From: an uncultured Faecalibacterium sp.
Lineage (GTDB): Bacteria > Bacillota > Clostridia > Oscillospirales > Ruminococcaceae
Length of the DNA stretch: 48,644 nt
Assembly: GCA_934525845.1 (NCBI GenBank)
Contig: CAKSZS010000014.1
Location: 1 to 48,644 of the forward strand
Direction of reading: 5' to 3'
The notes beneath the pieces were generated by a model that saw only the letters and a list, made by a program, of their open reading frames with translations, did no database searches and was not told where the DNA came from. Made by a program: the position numbers and the translations under genes. Each line of letters starts with the position of its first letter. The stretch's first letter is position 1. This document shows positions 16,523-24,981 of the stretch, piece after piece.

Positions 16523-16551
16523 ATTATAGTAGAAACAGCCCGCAATTACAA
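16523..16551 (-). promoter_or_regulatory. Promoter of the hprK operon
   Basis: On the minus strand TTGTAA (16546-16551), 17 bp, TATAAT (16523-16528). Confidence 0.75.
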
Positions 16552-16610
16552 CGTCCAATTTCCCGCCGGGCAGGGAATCCCACGCTGCAGCGCAGGCCAT
16601 GCCGAAGAAT

Positions 16611-16683
16611 TTTACATTTCCGTTCGTTTTACATGGATTTTACATAGATTCGATTTCGGATTTTACATAGCCTCCTATATACT
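16611..16683 (+). promoter_or_regulatory. Pho-box-like repeats and promoter of the phosphate module
   Basis: Four copies of TTTACAT start at 16611, 16628, 16639 and 16662. The middle pair is spaced 11 bp, one helical turn; the last is 23 bp further, with a degenerate copy between. A -10 TATACT is at 16678-16683, and the last repeat occupies the -35 region. This matches the layout of PhoB/PhoP-activated promoters (TT-ACA direct repeats at about 11 bp). The genes downstream are a phosphate transporter and a PhoB/PhoR-like pair, so autoregulated phosphate-starvation control is likely. Confidence 0.75.
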
Positions 16684-16738
16684 CAGGGCAGGAGAAAAAT
16701 AAGCGAACAACACGTCAAATCAAAGTGAGGAAACACCT

Positions 16739-18526
16739 ATGACCATTTTCAACGTCTTTTCCCTGCTGGGCGGACTGGCTCTGTTCCTGTTCGGCATGGA
16801 TATCATGGGCAAAGCCCTGGAAAAGCAGGCCGGCGGCCAGCTGCAGAAGATCCTGAGCAAGCTCACCGACAACCCGCTCAAGGGCTTTTTCCTGGGCCTG
16901 TGCGTCACGGCCGTGATCCAGAGTTCCAGCGCCACCACCGTCATGGTGGTCGGCTTTGTCAACAGCGGCATCATGGAGCTGCATCAGGCCATCGGCATCA
17001 TCATGGGCAGCAACGTGGGCACCACCGTCACCAGCTGGCTGCTGAGCCTGTCCGGCCTGCAGGGCGACAGCCTGCTGATCAAGATGCTCAAACCCACTTC
17101 TTTCAGCCCGCTGCTTGCATTTATCGGCATTTTGCTGTATATGTGTAAGAGTGAGAAGAAAAAAGGCGTCGGCACCATCCTCATCGGCTTTGCCGTGCTG
17201 ATGACCGGTATGACCACCATGTCCAATGCAGTGCTTCCGCTGCAGGACGAGGCCTGGTTCACCAGTCTGTTCACCCGCTTCTCCAACCCCATTCTGGGCG
17301 TTCTGGTGGGCGCACTGGTCACCGGCATCATCCAGAGTTCCAGCGCCAGCGTCGGCATCCTGCAGGCGTTGAGCGCCACCGGCGTCATCACCTACGGCAG
17401 CGCCATCCCCATCATCATGGGTCAGAACATCGGCACCTGCGTCACCGCCCTGATCTCCTCGGTGGGCGCCAACAAGAACGCCCGCCGTGCCGCCATGGTG
17501 CATCTGTACTTCAACATCATCGGCGTGACGATCTTCCTGACCGGCTTCTACGGCCTGAACGCCGTATGCCATTTTGAATTCGTGAACACCACCATTGAGG
17601 CCTGGGGCATCGCTGTAGTGCACTCGGTGTTCAACATCCTGGCCACCCTCGTCCTGCTGCCCTTTGCAAACGTGCTGGAAAAGCTGGCCATCCTCACCAT
17701 CCCGGACTCCCCGGAAAAGGAGAGCTTCGCGCTGCTGGATGAGCGCCTGCTGAACACCCCCGCCGTGGCCGTGGAACGTGCCCGCAACGCTACGGCGGAA
17801 ATGGCCGAGCTGGCCCGTGTGGGCGTGGTGCAGGCCATGAGCCTGACCCATACCTGGAACGAGGAACTGGCGCAGAAGGTGCGGGACGAAGAGTGCCAGG
17901 TGGACCGCTACGAAGATGCCCTGGGCACCTACCTGGTCAAGCTGTCCAGCCGGGAGCTGAGCCATGCCGACAGCCAGAGCGTAAACACGCTGCTGCACAC
18001 CATCAGCGATTTTGAGCGCATCAGCGACCACTCCGTGAATCTGCTGGGTTCTGCCGAGGAAATGCACCAGAAAGGCATCGAGTTTTCCAAAGATGCCCGG
18101 GAGGAACTGCAGGTACTGGAAGATGCCGTGCAGGATATCCTGAGCCGCACCACCGACGCCTTCCGCAAAGGAGATCTGCATCTGGCCGGCAAGGTCGAGC
18201 CGCTGGAAGCAGTGGTCAACGAGCTGGTGCGTGCCATCAAATCCCACCACATCGCCCGTCTGCAGACCGGCAGCTGCTCCATCGAGTACGGCTTTGTGCT
18301 GGAAGACCTGCTGACCAACTACGAGCGCATCTGCGACCACTGCAGCAATGTGGCCGTGGCGCAGATTGAGGTGGCACAGGACAGCTTCGATACCCACGCC
18401 TATCTCAACGACCTGCGCAACGGCAACGACACCAAAGAAAGCGAAGAATTCCATCGCCGCCTGGACAAATACCGTGAGCGGTATCTGTTCCCGGAAAATT
18501 CATCGACGGAGGATTTTGACAAATGA
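16739..18526 (+). CDS. Na+/phosphate cotransporter family protein with PhoU-like domain
   Basis: 595 aa. The membrane half (about 1-310) contains the two inverted-repeat signatures of the NptA/PNaS family, VIQSSSATT (Q61) and IIQSSSASV (near 199), and GSNVGTTVT/GQNIGTCVT loops. The C-terminal half (about 350-580) is a helical PhoU-like domain. It probably imports phosphate with sodium, or balances it, at the membrane. The Pho-box promoter and 4-bp overlap with a PhoB-like regulator support a phosphate role. Start is ATG behind GTGAGG. Confidence 0.92.
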   Translation: MTIFNVFSLLGGLALFLFGMDIMGKALEKQAGGQLQKILSKLTDNPLKGFFLGLCVTAVIQSSSATTVMVVGFVNSGIMELHQAIGIIMGSNVGTTVTSWLLSLSGLQGDSLLIKMLKPTSFSPLLAFIGILLYMCKSEKKKGVGTILIGFAVLMTGMTTMSNAVLPLQDEAWFTSLFTRFSNPILGVLVGALVTGIIQSSSASVGILQALSATGVITYGSAIPIIMGQNIGTCVTALISSVGANKNARRAAMVHLYFNIIGVTIFLTGFYGLNAVCHFEFVNTTIEAWGIAVVHSVFNILATLVLLPFANVLEKLAILTIPDSPEKESFALLDERLLNTPAVAVERARNATAEMAELARVGVVQAMSLTHTWNEELAQKVRDEECQVDRYEDALGTYLVKLSSRELSHADSQSVNTLLHTISDFERISDHSVNLLGSAEEMHQKGIEFSKDAREELQVLEDAVQDILSRTTDAFRKGDLHLAGKVEPLEAVVNELVRAIKSHHIARLQTGSCSIEYGFVLEDLLTNYERICDHCSNVAVAQIEVAQDSFDTHAYLNDLRNGNDTKESEEFHRRLDKYRERYLFPENSSTEDFDK

Positions 18527-19212
18527 TTTACATTGTAGAAGACGATGACGCCATCCGCGAACTGGAACAGTATGCCCTGCAGTCCAACGGGTATGAAGTT
18601 GCCAGCTTCCCCAGCTCGGAACCCTTCTGGGACGCCATGCGGGATGCAGCACCGGAACTGGTCATCCTGGACGTCATGCTGCCCGGAGAGGACGGCTTCT
18701 CCATCCTGAAAAAGCTGCGCAACACACCTTCCCTGCACCGCCTGCCCATCATCATGGTCACGGCCAAGTCCAGCGAGCTGGACACCGTGCGCGGCTTGGA
18801 CTGCGGTGCAGATGATTACATTGCAAAGCCCTTCGGCATCATGGAATTTCTCAGCCGGGTGCGGGCGGCCCTGCGCCGCTCTGCGCCGGAAGCCCGCCCC
18901 AACGTGCTCAGTTTCCATGAGATCCTGCTGGACAACGCCCGTCACAGCGTCACCGTGAACGGCCTGCCCGTGGAGTTGACCTACAAGGAGTACAGTCTTC
19001 TGCGGCTTTTGCTGGAAAACACCAATCTGGTGGTCACCCGCGAGACCATCCTGCAGGTGGTGTGGGGCACCGACATTTCGGTGGAGAGCCGCACCGTGGA
19101 TATGCACATCCGTACCCTGCGCAAAAAAATGGGGGATGCCGGGCGCTACATCTGCACCGTGCGGAAGGTCGGCTACAAGCTGACCGATGAAGAGGAGGCT
19201 TGCGAAGGATGA
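18523..19212 (+). CDS. OmpR/PhoB-family response regulator
   Basis: 229 aa. Receiver domain with acidic pocket E6-D7-D8, phosphorylation site D50 (VILDVMLP), T80 and K102 (DDYIAKPF); winged-helix DNA-binding domain from about 130 (LTYKEYSLLRLLLENTNLVVTRE, RTVDMHIRTLRKKM). It overlaps the transporter by 4 bp and the kinase by 4 bp. With the TTTACAT repeats upstream of the operon it is best read as a PhoB/PhoP-like activator of its own operon; the sequence alone does not exclude another OmpR-type signal. Confidence 0.93.
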   Translation: MIYIVEDDDAIRELEQYALQSNGYEVASFPSSEPFWDAMRDAAPELVILDVMLPGEDGFSILKKLRNTPSLHRLPIIMVTAKSSELDTVRGLDCGADDYIAKPFGIMEFLSRVRAALRRSAPEARPNVLSFHEILLDNARHSVTVNGLPVELTYKEYSLLRLLLENTNLVVTRETILQVVWGTDISVESRTVDMHIRTLRKKMGDAGRYICTVRKVGYKLTDEEEACEG

Positions 19213-20561
19213 AGAAACTCCGCAGCATGGAAGAAAAGATCAGCTATCGTCTGTTTCTGATGGGGTTTCTGGGCCTTCTGCTCACCGCCGCGCTGTGCAT
19301 CTTTGTGTTCCACAAAGCGTTCACTGCACAGGCGTGGGCTTCGCTGGAAAAAGAGACCGCCCTGCTGCAGGCCGGATACGATCTGACCGAGGATCCCCAG
19401 CAGCTCTCTGCGTTCGTCACCGGTGATCTGCGCATCACACTGATCTCTGCCGACGGCGATGTCATCTTTGATTCGGCCACCGACCAGCCGCTGGAGAATC
19501 ACCTTTCCCGCCCGGAGATCGTTCAGGCCAGCAGCGGCGGCATCGGCCGGGACATCCGCGATTCCGAAACGCTGGGTTATGAGACCTACTATTATGCCGT
19601 ACAGCTGGCCGGCGGCGATATCCTGCGCGTGGCACAGGATGCCGAGACCATCTGGTCGGTGTATGATTCTGCCATTCCAGCCATCGTGCTGAGCTGCGTG
19701 GCGCTGATGCTGGCGGCGGCTGTGCTGGCCGGTCTGCTGACCCGCGTGCTGGTGCAGCCGGTGCTGCGCATGACTGAGGATCTGGATCACATCCAGGACA
19801 ATGTTCCTTACAAAGAGCTGATCCCCTTTGCGGAAAGCATTCATTCCGACCGCATCCTGCGGGAGAACAATGAGAAGATGCGGCAGGAATTCACTGCCAA
19901 TGTCAGCCATGAGCTGAAAACGCCGCTGACCAGCATTTCCGGCTACGCAGAGCTGATCGAGACCGGCATCGCCAAGCCGGAGGATGTGCCCGGCTTTGCC
20001 CGCAAGATCCACGGAGAGGCCAGCCGCATGATCCAGCTCGTGAACGACATCCTGCAGCTGTCCCACCTGGACAACATGGACGAGAACAACACACCCCCGG
20101 AACTGGAAGTGGTGGATCTGCTGGATGTGGCGCGGGAATGCGTTGAGCGCCAGAAGCTGAACGCCCGCCACGCTTACATCTCCCTGACCTACCTGGGTGA
20201 AAGCGCCCGGGTGCGGGGCAGCCGCAGCCTGCTGGATGAACTCTGCCAGAATCTGTGCGACAACGCCATCCGCTACAACCGCCCCGGCGGCAAGGTGCAG
20301 ATCATCACTTCCTGCACGCGGGACGGCCACTGCAGCCTGACTGTGACCGACAACGGCATCGGCATTCCCAAAGAAGCACAGTCCAGCGTGTTTGAACGCT
20401 TTTACCGGGTAGACAAAAGCCGGAGCAAAGCCACCGGCGGCACCGGCCTGGGCCTGGCCATCGTCAAGCACATTGCCCGCATCCACAACGCCCGCATCAA
20501 ACTGGAAAGTCAGGTGGACGTTGGCACTACCATCACGGTCATCTTCCCCACCGCCGATTGA
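19209..20561 (+). CDS. Sensor histidine kinase, PhoR-like
   Basis: 450 aa from the ATG that overlaps the regulator stop (ATGA); an in-frame ATG three codons earlier is also possible. Two transmembrane segments (about 14-34 and 155-180) bracket an extracytoplasmic sensor of about 120 residues. HisKA H-box is NVSHELKTPLTSISGY; N-box NLCDNAIRYN, G-boxes DNGIGI and GTGLGLAI follow. No PAS domain is evident, in contrast to classical PhoR. Its partner is the response regulator just upstream. Confidence 0.93.
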   Translation: MKKLRSMEEKISYRLFLMGFLGLLLTAALCIFVFHKAFTAQAWASLEKETALLQAGYDLTEDPQQLSAFVTGDLRITLISADGDVIFDSATDQPLENHLSRPEIVQASSGGIGRDIRDSETLGYETYYYAVQLAGGDILRVAQDAETIWSVYDSAIPAIVLSCVALMLAAAVLAGLLTRVLVQPVLRMTEDLDHIQDNVPYKELIPFAESIHSDRILRENNEKMRQEFTANVSHELKTPLTSISGYAELIETGIAKPEDVPGFARKIHGEASRMIQLVNDILQLSHLDNMDENNTPPELEVVDLLDVARECVERQKLNARHAYISLTYLGESARVRGSRSLLDELCQNLCDNAIRYNRPGGKVQIITSCTRDGHCSLTVTDNGIGIPKEAQSSVFERFYRVDKSRSKATGGTGLGLAIVKHIARIHNARIKLESQVDVGTTITVIFPTAD

Positions 20562-21527
20562 TCAGAACGGCAAAAATCGTACGTCTGCCTGCACCTGCGG
20601 GCAGGCGTTTTTTGTTGGGGTCATTTCCCGGCTGGTTTCGCCCTGCAGGGCATACCGCTGCTGCAGGTGCAGAACATCAATGCCCTGCGTCCAAAGCTCC
20701 GTTACCAGCGCGGCACAGCGGCGTTCCAGTTCCTGCCGCTGTGCGGTGCCGGGTGTCGGGGTCCCATACGCGCGCTGGCAGTCCAGCCGCAGAGAAACCG
20801 CCGCCGTGCCCAGCGTGACCGAAACGGTGCTGCGCCGGATCTTTACCTGTTTTCCGCCCAGCCAGAAACTCTGCGCTGTGCCCATTCCCTGCAGAAGGCA
20901 ATACAGTTCCGCATCCTCCTGCGGCAGAAAGATCCGCTTTTCGGAGACTCGCAGAAGGCACCGCTCTGCCAGCGAAGCAGGCTCCTTCAGCACCGGCAGA
21001 AGCACCGGTCCGTCATGCGCATACAGCCGGGGAATCCGGTCGGAACAGGCCTTGAGTTTGTCCAACAGTTTCTCCGGCAGTCCCTCCTGCTCCCGGCAGG
21101 TTTCCGCAAACTTATCCAGCGCAAACTGCATCGCCATCCAGCGGGCAGCTGTGCGCCCGCACTGCCGTTCCAGCACCAGTGTCTCATATGCAGACAGCAC
21201 GCTGTCCTGCACATCTTCCGGGGTCAGCAGATAGTCGCAGAGACGATAATTGGCCGTCTCGGGCAGCAAGGTCTCCGCTGCCGAAACCGCACGTCCCAGT
21301 GTTTCTCCCTGCCCGAGCGCAAACCGCAGCGCCGCCGATGCATCGGCGGCATCTGCAGCCGCTTCCGGCGCCTGATACAGCAGCCCCACCTGCCACTGCG
21401 TCCCCTGCTGTTCCAGGAGCACGGCCCGCACCATGCTCTTCTGGGTGTTTTCTCCATGCAGGAACAGCAGACACCACGCTGCCAGAAGGACGATTCCCCA
21501 TCGTTTGATCTGAAACCGCGGTCTCAT
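20562..21527 (-). CDS. GerAC-like spore germination protein (Ger(x)C family)
   Basis: 321 aa, shorter than the usual 370-400. N-terminal hydrophobic segment (about 9-24) without a clear lipobox, although a Cys (C19) is present. The body has weak but recognisable Ger(x)C features; its identity rests mainly on being third gene of a gerAA-gerAB-gerAC operon. It overlaps gerAB by 4 bp (ATGA). In germinant receptors the C subunit is usually a lipoprotein outside the inner spore membrane. The last 17 codons contain the terminator of the convergent kinase gene. Confidence 0.6.
   Translation of the reverse strand: MRPRFQIKRWGIVLLAAWCLLFLHGENTQKSMVRAVLLEQQGTQWQVGLLYQAPEAAADAADASAALRFALGQGETLGRAVSAAETLLPETANYRLCDYLLTPEDVQDSVLSAYETLVLERQCGRTAARWMAMQFALDKFAETCREQEGLPEKLLDKLKACSDRIPRLYAHDGPVLLPVLKEPASLAERCLLRVSEKRIFLPQEDAELYCLLQGMGTAQSFWLGGKQVKIRRSTVSVTLGTAAVSLRLDCQRAYGTPTPGTAQRQELERRCAALVTELWTQGIDVLHLQQRYALQGETSREMTPTKNACPQVQADVRFLPF
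20582..20613 (+). terminator. Terminator of the phosphate module
   Basis: CGTCTGCCTGC (20582-20592), loop ACCT, GCGGGCAGGCG (20597-20607), then TTTTTT. It lies 20 bp past the kinase stop and inside the 3' end of the convergent gerAC-like gene. Confidence 0.88.
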
Positions 21528-22330
21528 GCCTGCTGCCCCCCTTTCTCAGCATCCGGAAGCAGCCTTCGCCCGATCTGACAGACTGCCGTGCAGAGAAACC
21601 CCATGCGAAAAATCGCACAGGCCAGCCAGAGCAGCAGCAGCGCCGCATCCAGCCGGGAGAACATTCCCACGCCCCAGGCGCGCAGAAGCTCCTGGATGGG
21701 GTAATCCTTCGCCCCGAACAGCATGGTTCTGCCCAGCAGGACAGCCGCCTGCACCGCAAATGCCGCCAGCGGCAGCAGCGCCGCGTGCGGGCCTTTCTCT
21801 GCCGGGCAGAGCCGCCCGGCCGCAAAGTATTCCGCATAGACCGGCAGTGTCCAGCTGCCCCACCCCTGCAGGGAAGCAGCATCCGTCAGCGGATACCAGT
21901 GCAGCTGTCCTGCCAGACCCAGAACATACACGCCGCACCCCAGCGCAGCGCCCCACCACAGCACCCGGGCAGGCGCTGCCCAGCCCGCCGGAGCCATCCG
22001 GCTGCTGGCCCAGAGCAGCAGCGGTAGCAGCCCCACCAATGCCATCGATGAAAATTCCTGGGTGCAGACGGCCTGCGCCTGCCCGGCTGTCTGCACCAAT
22101 TCCCATGCAAACCCGGCCAGCAGCGCTGCATCCACCATCCGGCCCGCACGTCCGGGATCCCGCCGGGCAAGGAATGCGGTCAAGGCCGCCAGAACCGTCA
22201 GCGCCAAGGCTCCGGCCAGCCCGGATAAGACGGCCGCCCGGGCAGAGCAGTCTGTTCCCATCGGTTCTGCCGCTGCAGCGGTCACAACGCTGAGGGCAAG
22301 GATCTGCCCCAGCCCCTGCTGTTCTTTCAT
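21524..22330 (-). CDS. GerAB-like spore germination membrane protein (short)
   Basis: 268 aa, with about 7 hydrophobic segments against about 10 in typical GerAB (APC-superfamily, about 360 aa). The stretch PIQELLRAWGVGMFSRLDAALLLLW near the C-terminus is the clearest family signature. Ala/Leu/Gly-rich composition makes the N-terminal half hard to align by eye. It overlaps both gerAA and gerAC by 4 bp. By analogy it would be the ligand-binding membrane subunit of a germinant receptor. Confidence 0.6.
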   Translation of the reverse strand: MKEQQGLGQILALSVVTAAAAEPMGTDCSARAAVLSGLAGALALTVLAALTAFLARRDPGRAGRMVDAALLAGFAWELVQTAGQAQAVCTQEFSSMALVGLLPLLLWASSRMAPAGWAAPARVLWWGAALGCGVYVLGLAGQLHWYPLTDAASLQGWGSWTLPVYAEYFAAGRLCPAEKGPHAALLPLAAFAVQAAVLLGRTMLFGAKDYPIQELLRAWGVGMFSRLDAALLLLWLACAIFRMGFLCTAVCQIGRRLLPDAEKGGQQA

Positions 22331-23781
22331 GAACGATCCCTCCGTTTCTGCCAGATGTTGAACGGTTTCTGTGAAAGTTTCCGGTAACTGCGGCGGAAGA
22401 TCCCATCCTGTGCCAGCGGCTTCTGCGGGAATGGGTGGGCTTCCAGATATGGCACCCCCAGCACGCCGGTGCCGGACAGGCTGAGCAGCACTGCGAAAAA
22501 AGCTCCGACCAGCCCGACCGGCCCGGCCAGCCCGGCTGCCAGCACAACGCCCAGCCGCAGCAAGGTGGCGGTCTCGTACAGCGACGGCGTCACAAACACC
22601 GCAATGGACGTGATGCTGGCCACAAAAATGACCGGCGTGCTCATCAGACCGGTGGCAATGGCGGCGTCGCCCAGAATCAGCGCAGACACCAGACTGACCG
22701 AATGCCCCAGCGACTGCGGCATCCGCAGACCGGCTTCCCGGATGATCTCCAGCAGCAGGATGACCAGCACCATCTCCGCAAACAGCGGCAGGGGCGTGGC
22801 CTTTTCCGCCGCTTCGATCTTATAGAGCAGCTGGGGCGGGATCAGCTCCGGCAGGTAGACCGCCAGACAGACGAACACCCCCGGCAGAAACACCGTGAGC
22901 CAGAACGCTCCATATTTCAGCACCCGCAGAAAGGACGAGAAAACTGCCGTGGAAGCGTAGTCATCCAGACATTCAAAGTTTTCGCGGAACAGAGACGGCA
23001 GGATCAGCGCGGACGGACTCCCATTGACCAGCACCACGATCTTGCCTTCACACAGCTTTGCCGCGGCCACTGCCGGGCGTTCGGTATACCCTGCCGGCGT
23101 GAACAGCCGCACCGGGCTGGGCATCAGCCACGGCACAAAATAACTGGAATCCAGCAGCAATTCCGGCTTGGCCGCGGCAAGCGTGTCTTTCACCTTCTGC
23201 ACCATGGCAGGGTCCGCCTTGTCCCGGCAATAGCAGACCGCATATTCGGTGCAGGCATCCGTGTCGGCCTGGGCCACCTCCTGCACCAGCGTTCCGGTAC
23301 GGATGAGCCGCCGCAGAAGACTCAGGTTGACCCGCAGAAGGTCGGCAAAACCCTCCCGGGAACCGCGCAGGTTCCCCTCCCCCGCCGGTTCCTCCACCGA
23401 GCGGAACTTCAGCCCCTGCACCGAGAACGCAATGCCCTGTTCGCACCCTTCCAGCAGCAGCACTGCCATGCCGGCCGTCAGCCGCCTGACAAGGTCGGTC
23501 ATGTCTCCCACCGGCGTGCTCTCCGCCGGGATGGCCGACCCCTGCAGGATGTGTGCATACACCTCCGGGCCGGTCCAGATATGCGCCTGCTGCGGGGTCT
23601 GCCGGCTGGCGGTGTCCAGCAGCAGCTCCCACAGCGAATCTAGGCTGGCCATGCCATCGAACAGCACAATACAGCCCTTGCAATGATAAATCGAAATTTC
23701 CTTGGCATAATAATCCGCAGAGGCACCGAACAATTTGTCCAGTGCCGCCTGGTTTTCTGCCAGACACTTGGATAACGGCAT
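22327..23781 (-). CDS. GerAA/SpoVAF-family spore germination protein
   Basis: 484 aa. The N-terminal soluble domain (about 1-260) contains the family stretch RGSREGFADLLRVNLSLLRR. The membrane domain (about 280-450) contains REAGLRMPQSLGHSVSLVSALILGDA in two pieces and TSIAVFVTPSLYE, strongly diagnostic of GerA proteins. Start ATG 23781 has GAGGTG six bases upstream; a longer in-frame ATG at 23835 has no SD and lies upstream of the promoter candidate. First gene of a coupled gerAA-AB-AC operon. Role by family: A subunit of an inner-membrane germinant receptor in spores. Confidence 0.88.
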   Translation of the reverse strand: MPLSKCLAENQAALDKLFGASADYYAKEISIYHCKGCIVLFDGMASLDSLWELLLDTASRQTPQQAHIWTGPEVYAHILQGSAIPAESTPVGDMTDLVRRLTAGMAVLLLEGCEQGIAFSVQGLKFRSVEEPAGEGNLRGSREGFADLLRVNLSLLRRLIRTGTLVQEVAQADTDACTEYAVCYCRDKADPAMVQKVKDTLAAAKPELLLDSSYFVPWLMPSPVRLFTPAGYTERPAVAAAKLCEGKIVVLVNGSPSALILPSLFRENFECLDDYASTAVFSSFLRVLKYGAFWLTVFLPGVFVCLAVYLPELIPPQLLYKIEAAEKATPLPLFAEMVLVILLLEIIREAGLRMPQSLGHSVSLVSALILGDAAIATGLMSTPVIFVASITSIAVFVTPSLYETATLLRLGVVLAAGLAGPVGLVGAFFAVLLSLSGTGVLGVPYLEAHPFPQKPLAQDGIFRRSYRKLSQKPFNIWQKRRDRS

Positions 23782-23802
23782 CTGCTCCACCTCTTTGCCC
23801 TG

Positions 23803-23832
23803 CAGTATGCCCGGCTTGCGCCGCATCCATTC
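23803..23832 (-). promoter_or_regulatory. Sigma-G-like promoter candidate for the gerA operon
   Basis: On the minus strand GAATG (23828-23832), 18 bp, CATACTG (23803-23809). This fits the forespore sigma-G pattern GHATR-N18-CATnHTA as recalled, with one mismatch at the last base. Transcription would start about 15 nt before the gerAA ATG, just ahead of its SD. gerA operons of Bacillus are sigma-G dependent. The same two elements read on the plus strand as GTATG-N18-CATTCCA, but that start would fall inside the DUF421 SD and is doubtful. Confidence 0.45.
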
Positions 23833-23849
23833 CATGGGAGGGGTTTGTA

Positions 23850-24557
23850 TTGAAGCTTCTGATCTGCCGCACCATTCTCATTTATCTGTGCGTCCTGTTC
23901 GCCATGCGGCTGATGGGCAAACGCCAGCTGGGCGAGCTGCAGCCCGAAGAACTGGTGTCCACCATCCTCATCTCCAATCTGGCGTCCATCTCCATCGAGT
24001 CCGAAGATGTGCCGGTGACCACCAGCCTCATCCCGCTGTTTCTCATTGCGGCGCTGGAGCTTCTGGGGTCGGCGCTGAGTTTTCGGAACCAGAAATTTTT
24101 CAACGTGCTGTCCGGGCGGCCCAAGACGGTCATCCTGAACGGAGAGATCGACCAGAATGCCCTGCGCACCCTGCGGCTGACCACCGCCGACCTGATGGAA
24201 GCCCTGCGGGGCAAGAATGTCTTTGACCCCCGGGAGGTGTCCTACGCCGTCATTGAGACGAACGGCACCCTATCGGTGGCTCTGCGGCCGGAGCGGGAAT
24301 CCGTGCGGCTGGCGGACCTTCAATTGAAAGTAGAACACTGCAACGCCACCATTCCGTTTGTGCTGGACGGGCAGGTGCTGGAAGACAACCTGCACTGGTG
24401 CGGCAAGGACCGCGCCTGGCTGGAAGCCACCGCCGAAGCCAATACCCTGCTGGTCTCGGAGATCCTGCTGCTCATCGGCAATGAAACAGAGGATTATTTT
24501 CTGCTGAAAAAGGAGCCGAGCCGTCTCAAAAAATCTTCTGCAGGGGGTGTCTCATGA
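23850..24557 (+). CDS. DUF421/YetF-family membrane protein
   Basis: 235 aa starting at TTG, behind the strong SD GGGAGGGG (23836-23843). N-terminal hydrophobic segments (about 3-75) followed by a soluble domain typical of YetF/YrbG: VSTILISNLASISIE, then GRPKTVILNGEIDQNALRTLRLTTADLMEALRGKN. Biochemical role not established. In Clostridia this family often neighbours spoVA or DUF4363 genes and is linked to sporulation. Divergent from the gerA operon and overlapping DUF4363 by 4 bp. Confidence 0.88.
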   Translation: MKLLICRTILIYLCVLFAMRLMGKRQLGELQPEELVSTILISNLASISIESEDVPVTTSLIPLFLIAALELLGSALSFRNQKFFNVLSGRPKTVILNGEIDQNALRTLRLTTADLMEALRGKNVFDPREVSYAVIETNGTLSVALRPERESVRLADLQLKVEHCNATIPFVLDGQVLEDNLHWCGKDRAWLEATAEANTLLVSEILLLIGNETEDYFLLKKEPSRLKKSSAGGVS

Positions 24558-24922
24558 AACGCATTTATGCCTGTTTTGCCATTGTGGCGATCCTGCTGGC
24601 GGCAGCATTCTTCAGCAGCTGGCAGGTGCAGCAATTTGCCCGGGAAATTTCCGAGGATCTGGACTGTGCCGTGGCTGCCATCCGGGACGATGATCCTGCC
24701 ACCGCCCGGAAAGAGCTGGCCGATGGTGCCGACCGGTGCGATGCCATGCGGGAGAAGATGAACCATCTTCTGCGCACCGCAGACTTTACCGAGCTGGAAG
24801 CCGCTCTGCGGGCGGCAGACGGCCACCTGGAAATGGGCGCTCCGGAAGAGGCCCTGGGCGAACTGCGCCGGGCGCAGGTACAGGTGGAAACGCTGGAATG
24901 GCTGTCCCGGCGGCTGATCTGA
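24554..24922 (+). CDS. DUF4363-like small membrane-anchored protein
   Basis: 122 aa. One N-terminal transmembrane segment (about 4-24) followed by an alpha-helical, charged domain (about 30-118) with coiled-coil-like periodicity. It overlaps DUF421 by ATGA, a pairing known from clostridial sporulation-associated loci. Function unknown. The assignment to DUF4363 rests on length, architecture and context, since no catalytic motif exists. Confidence 0.7.
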   Translation: MKRIYACFAIVAILLAAAFFSSWQVQQFAREISEDLDCAVAAIRDDDPATARKELADGADRCDAMREKMNHLLRTADFTELEAALRAADGHLEMGAPEEALGELRRAQVQVETLEWLSRRLI

Positions 24923-24923
24923 C

Positions 24924-24967
24924 AAAAAAAAATACCGCCTCTCTGCAAACCACAGAGAAGCGGTATT
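24924..24967 (-). terminator. Terminator of secDF-nrdR
   Basis: On the minus strand AATACCGC (24960-24967) pairs with GCGGTATT (24931-24938), with inner TCTCTG/CAGAGA, followed by nine T residues. It directly abuts the convergent DUF4363 stop and may stop both units, but only the minus direction has a T-tract. Confidence 0.92.
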
Positions 24968-24981
24968 CTGGCACATGGGAC

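Noticed and set aside
23805..23834. Sigma-G-like promoter for DUF421 on the plus strand
   Set aside because: Elements fit roughly, but the start would fall within the SD of DUF421; kept only as an observation.
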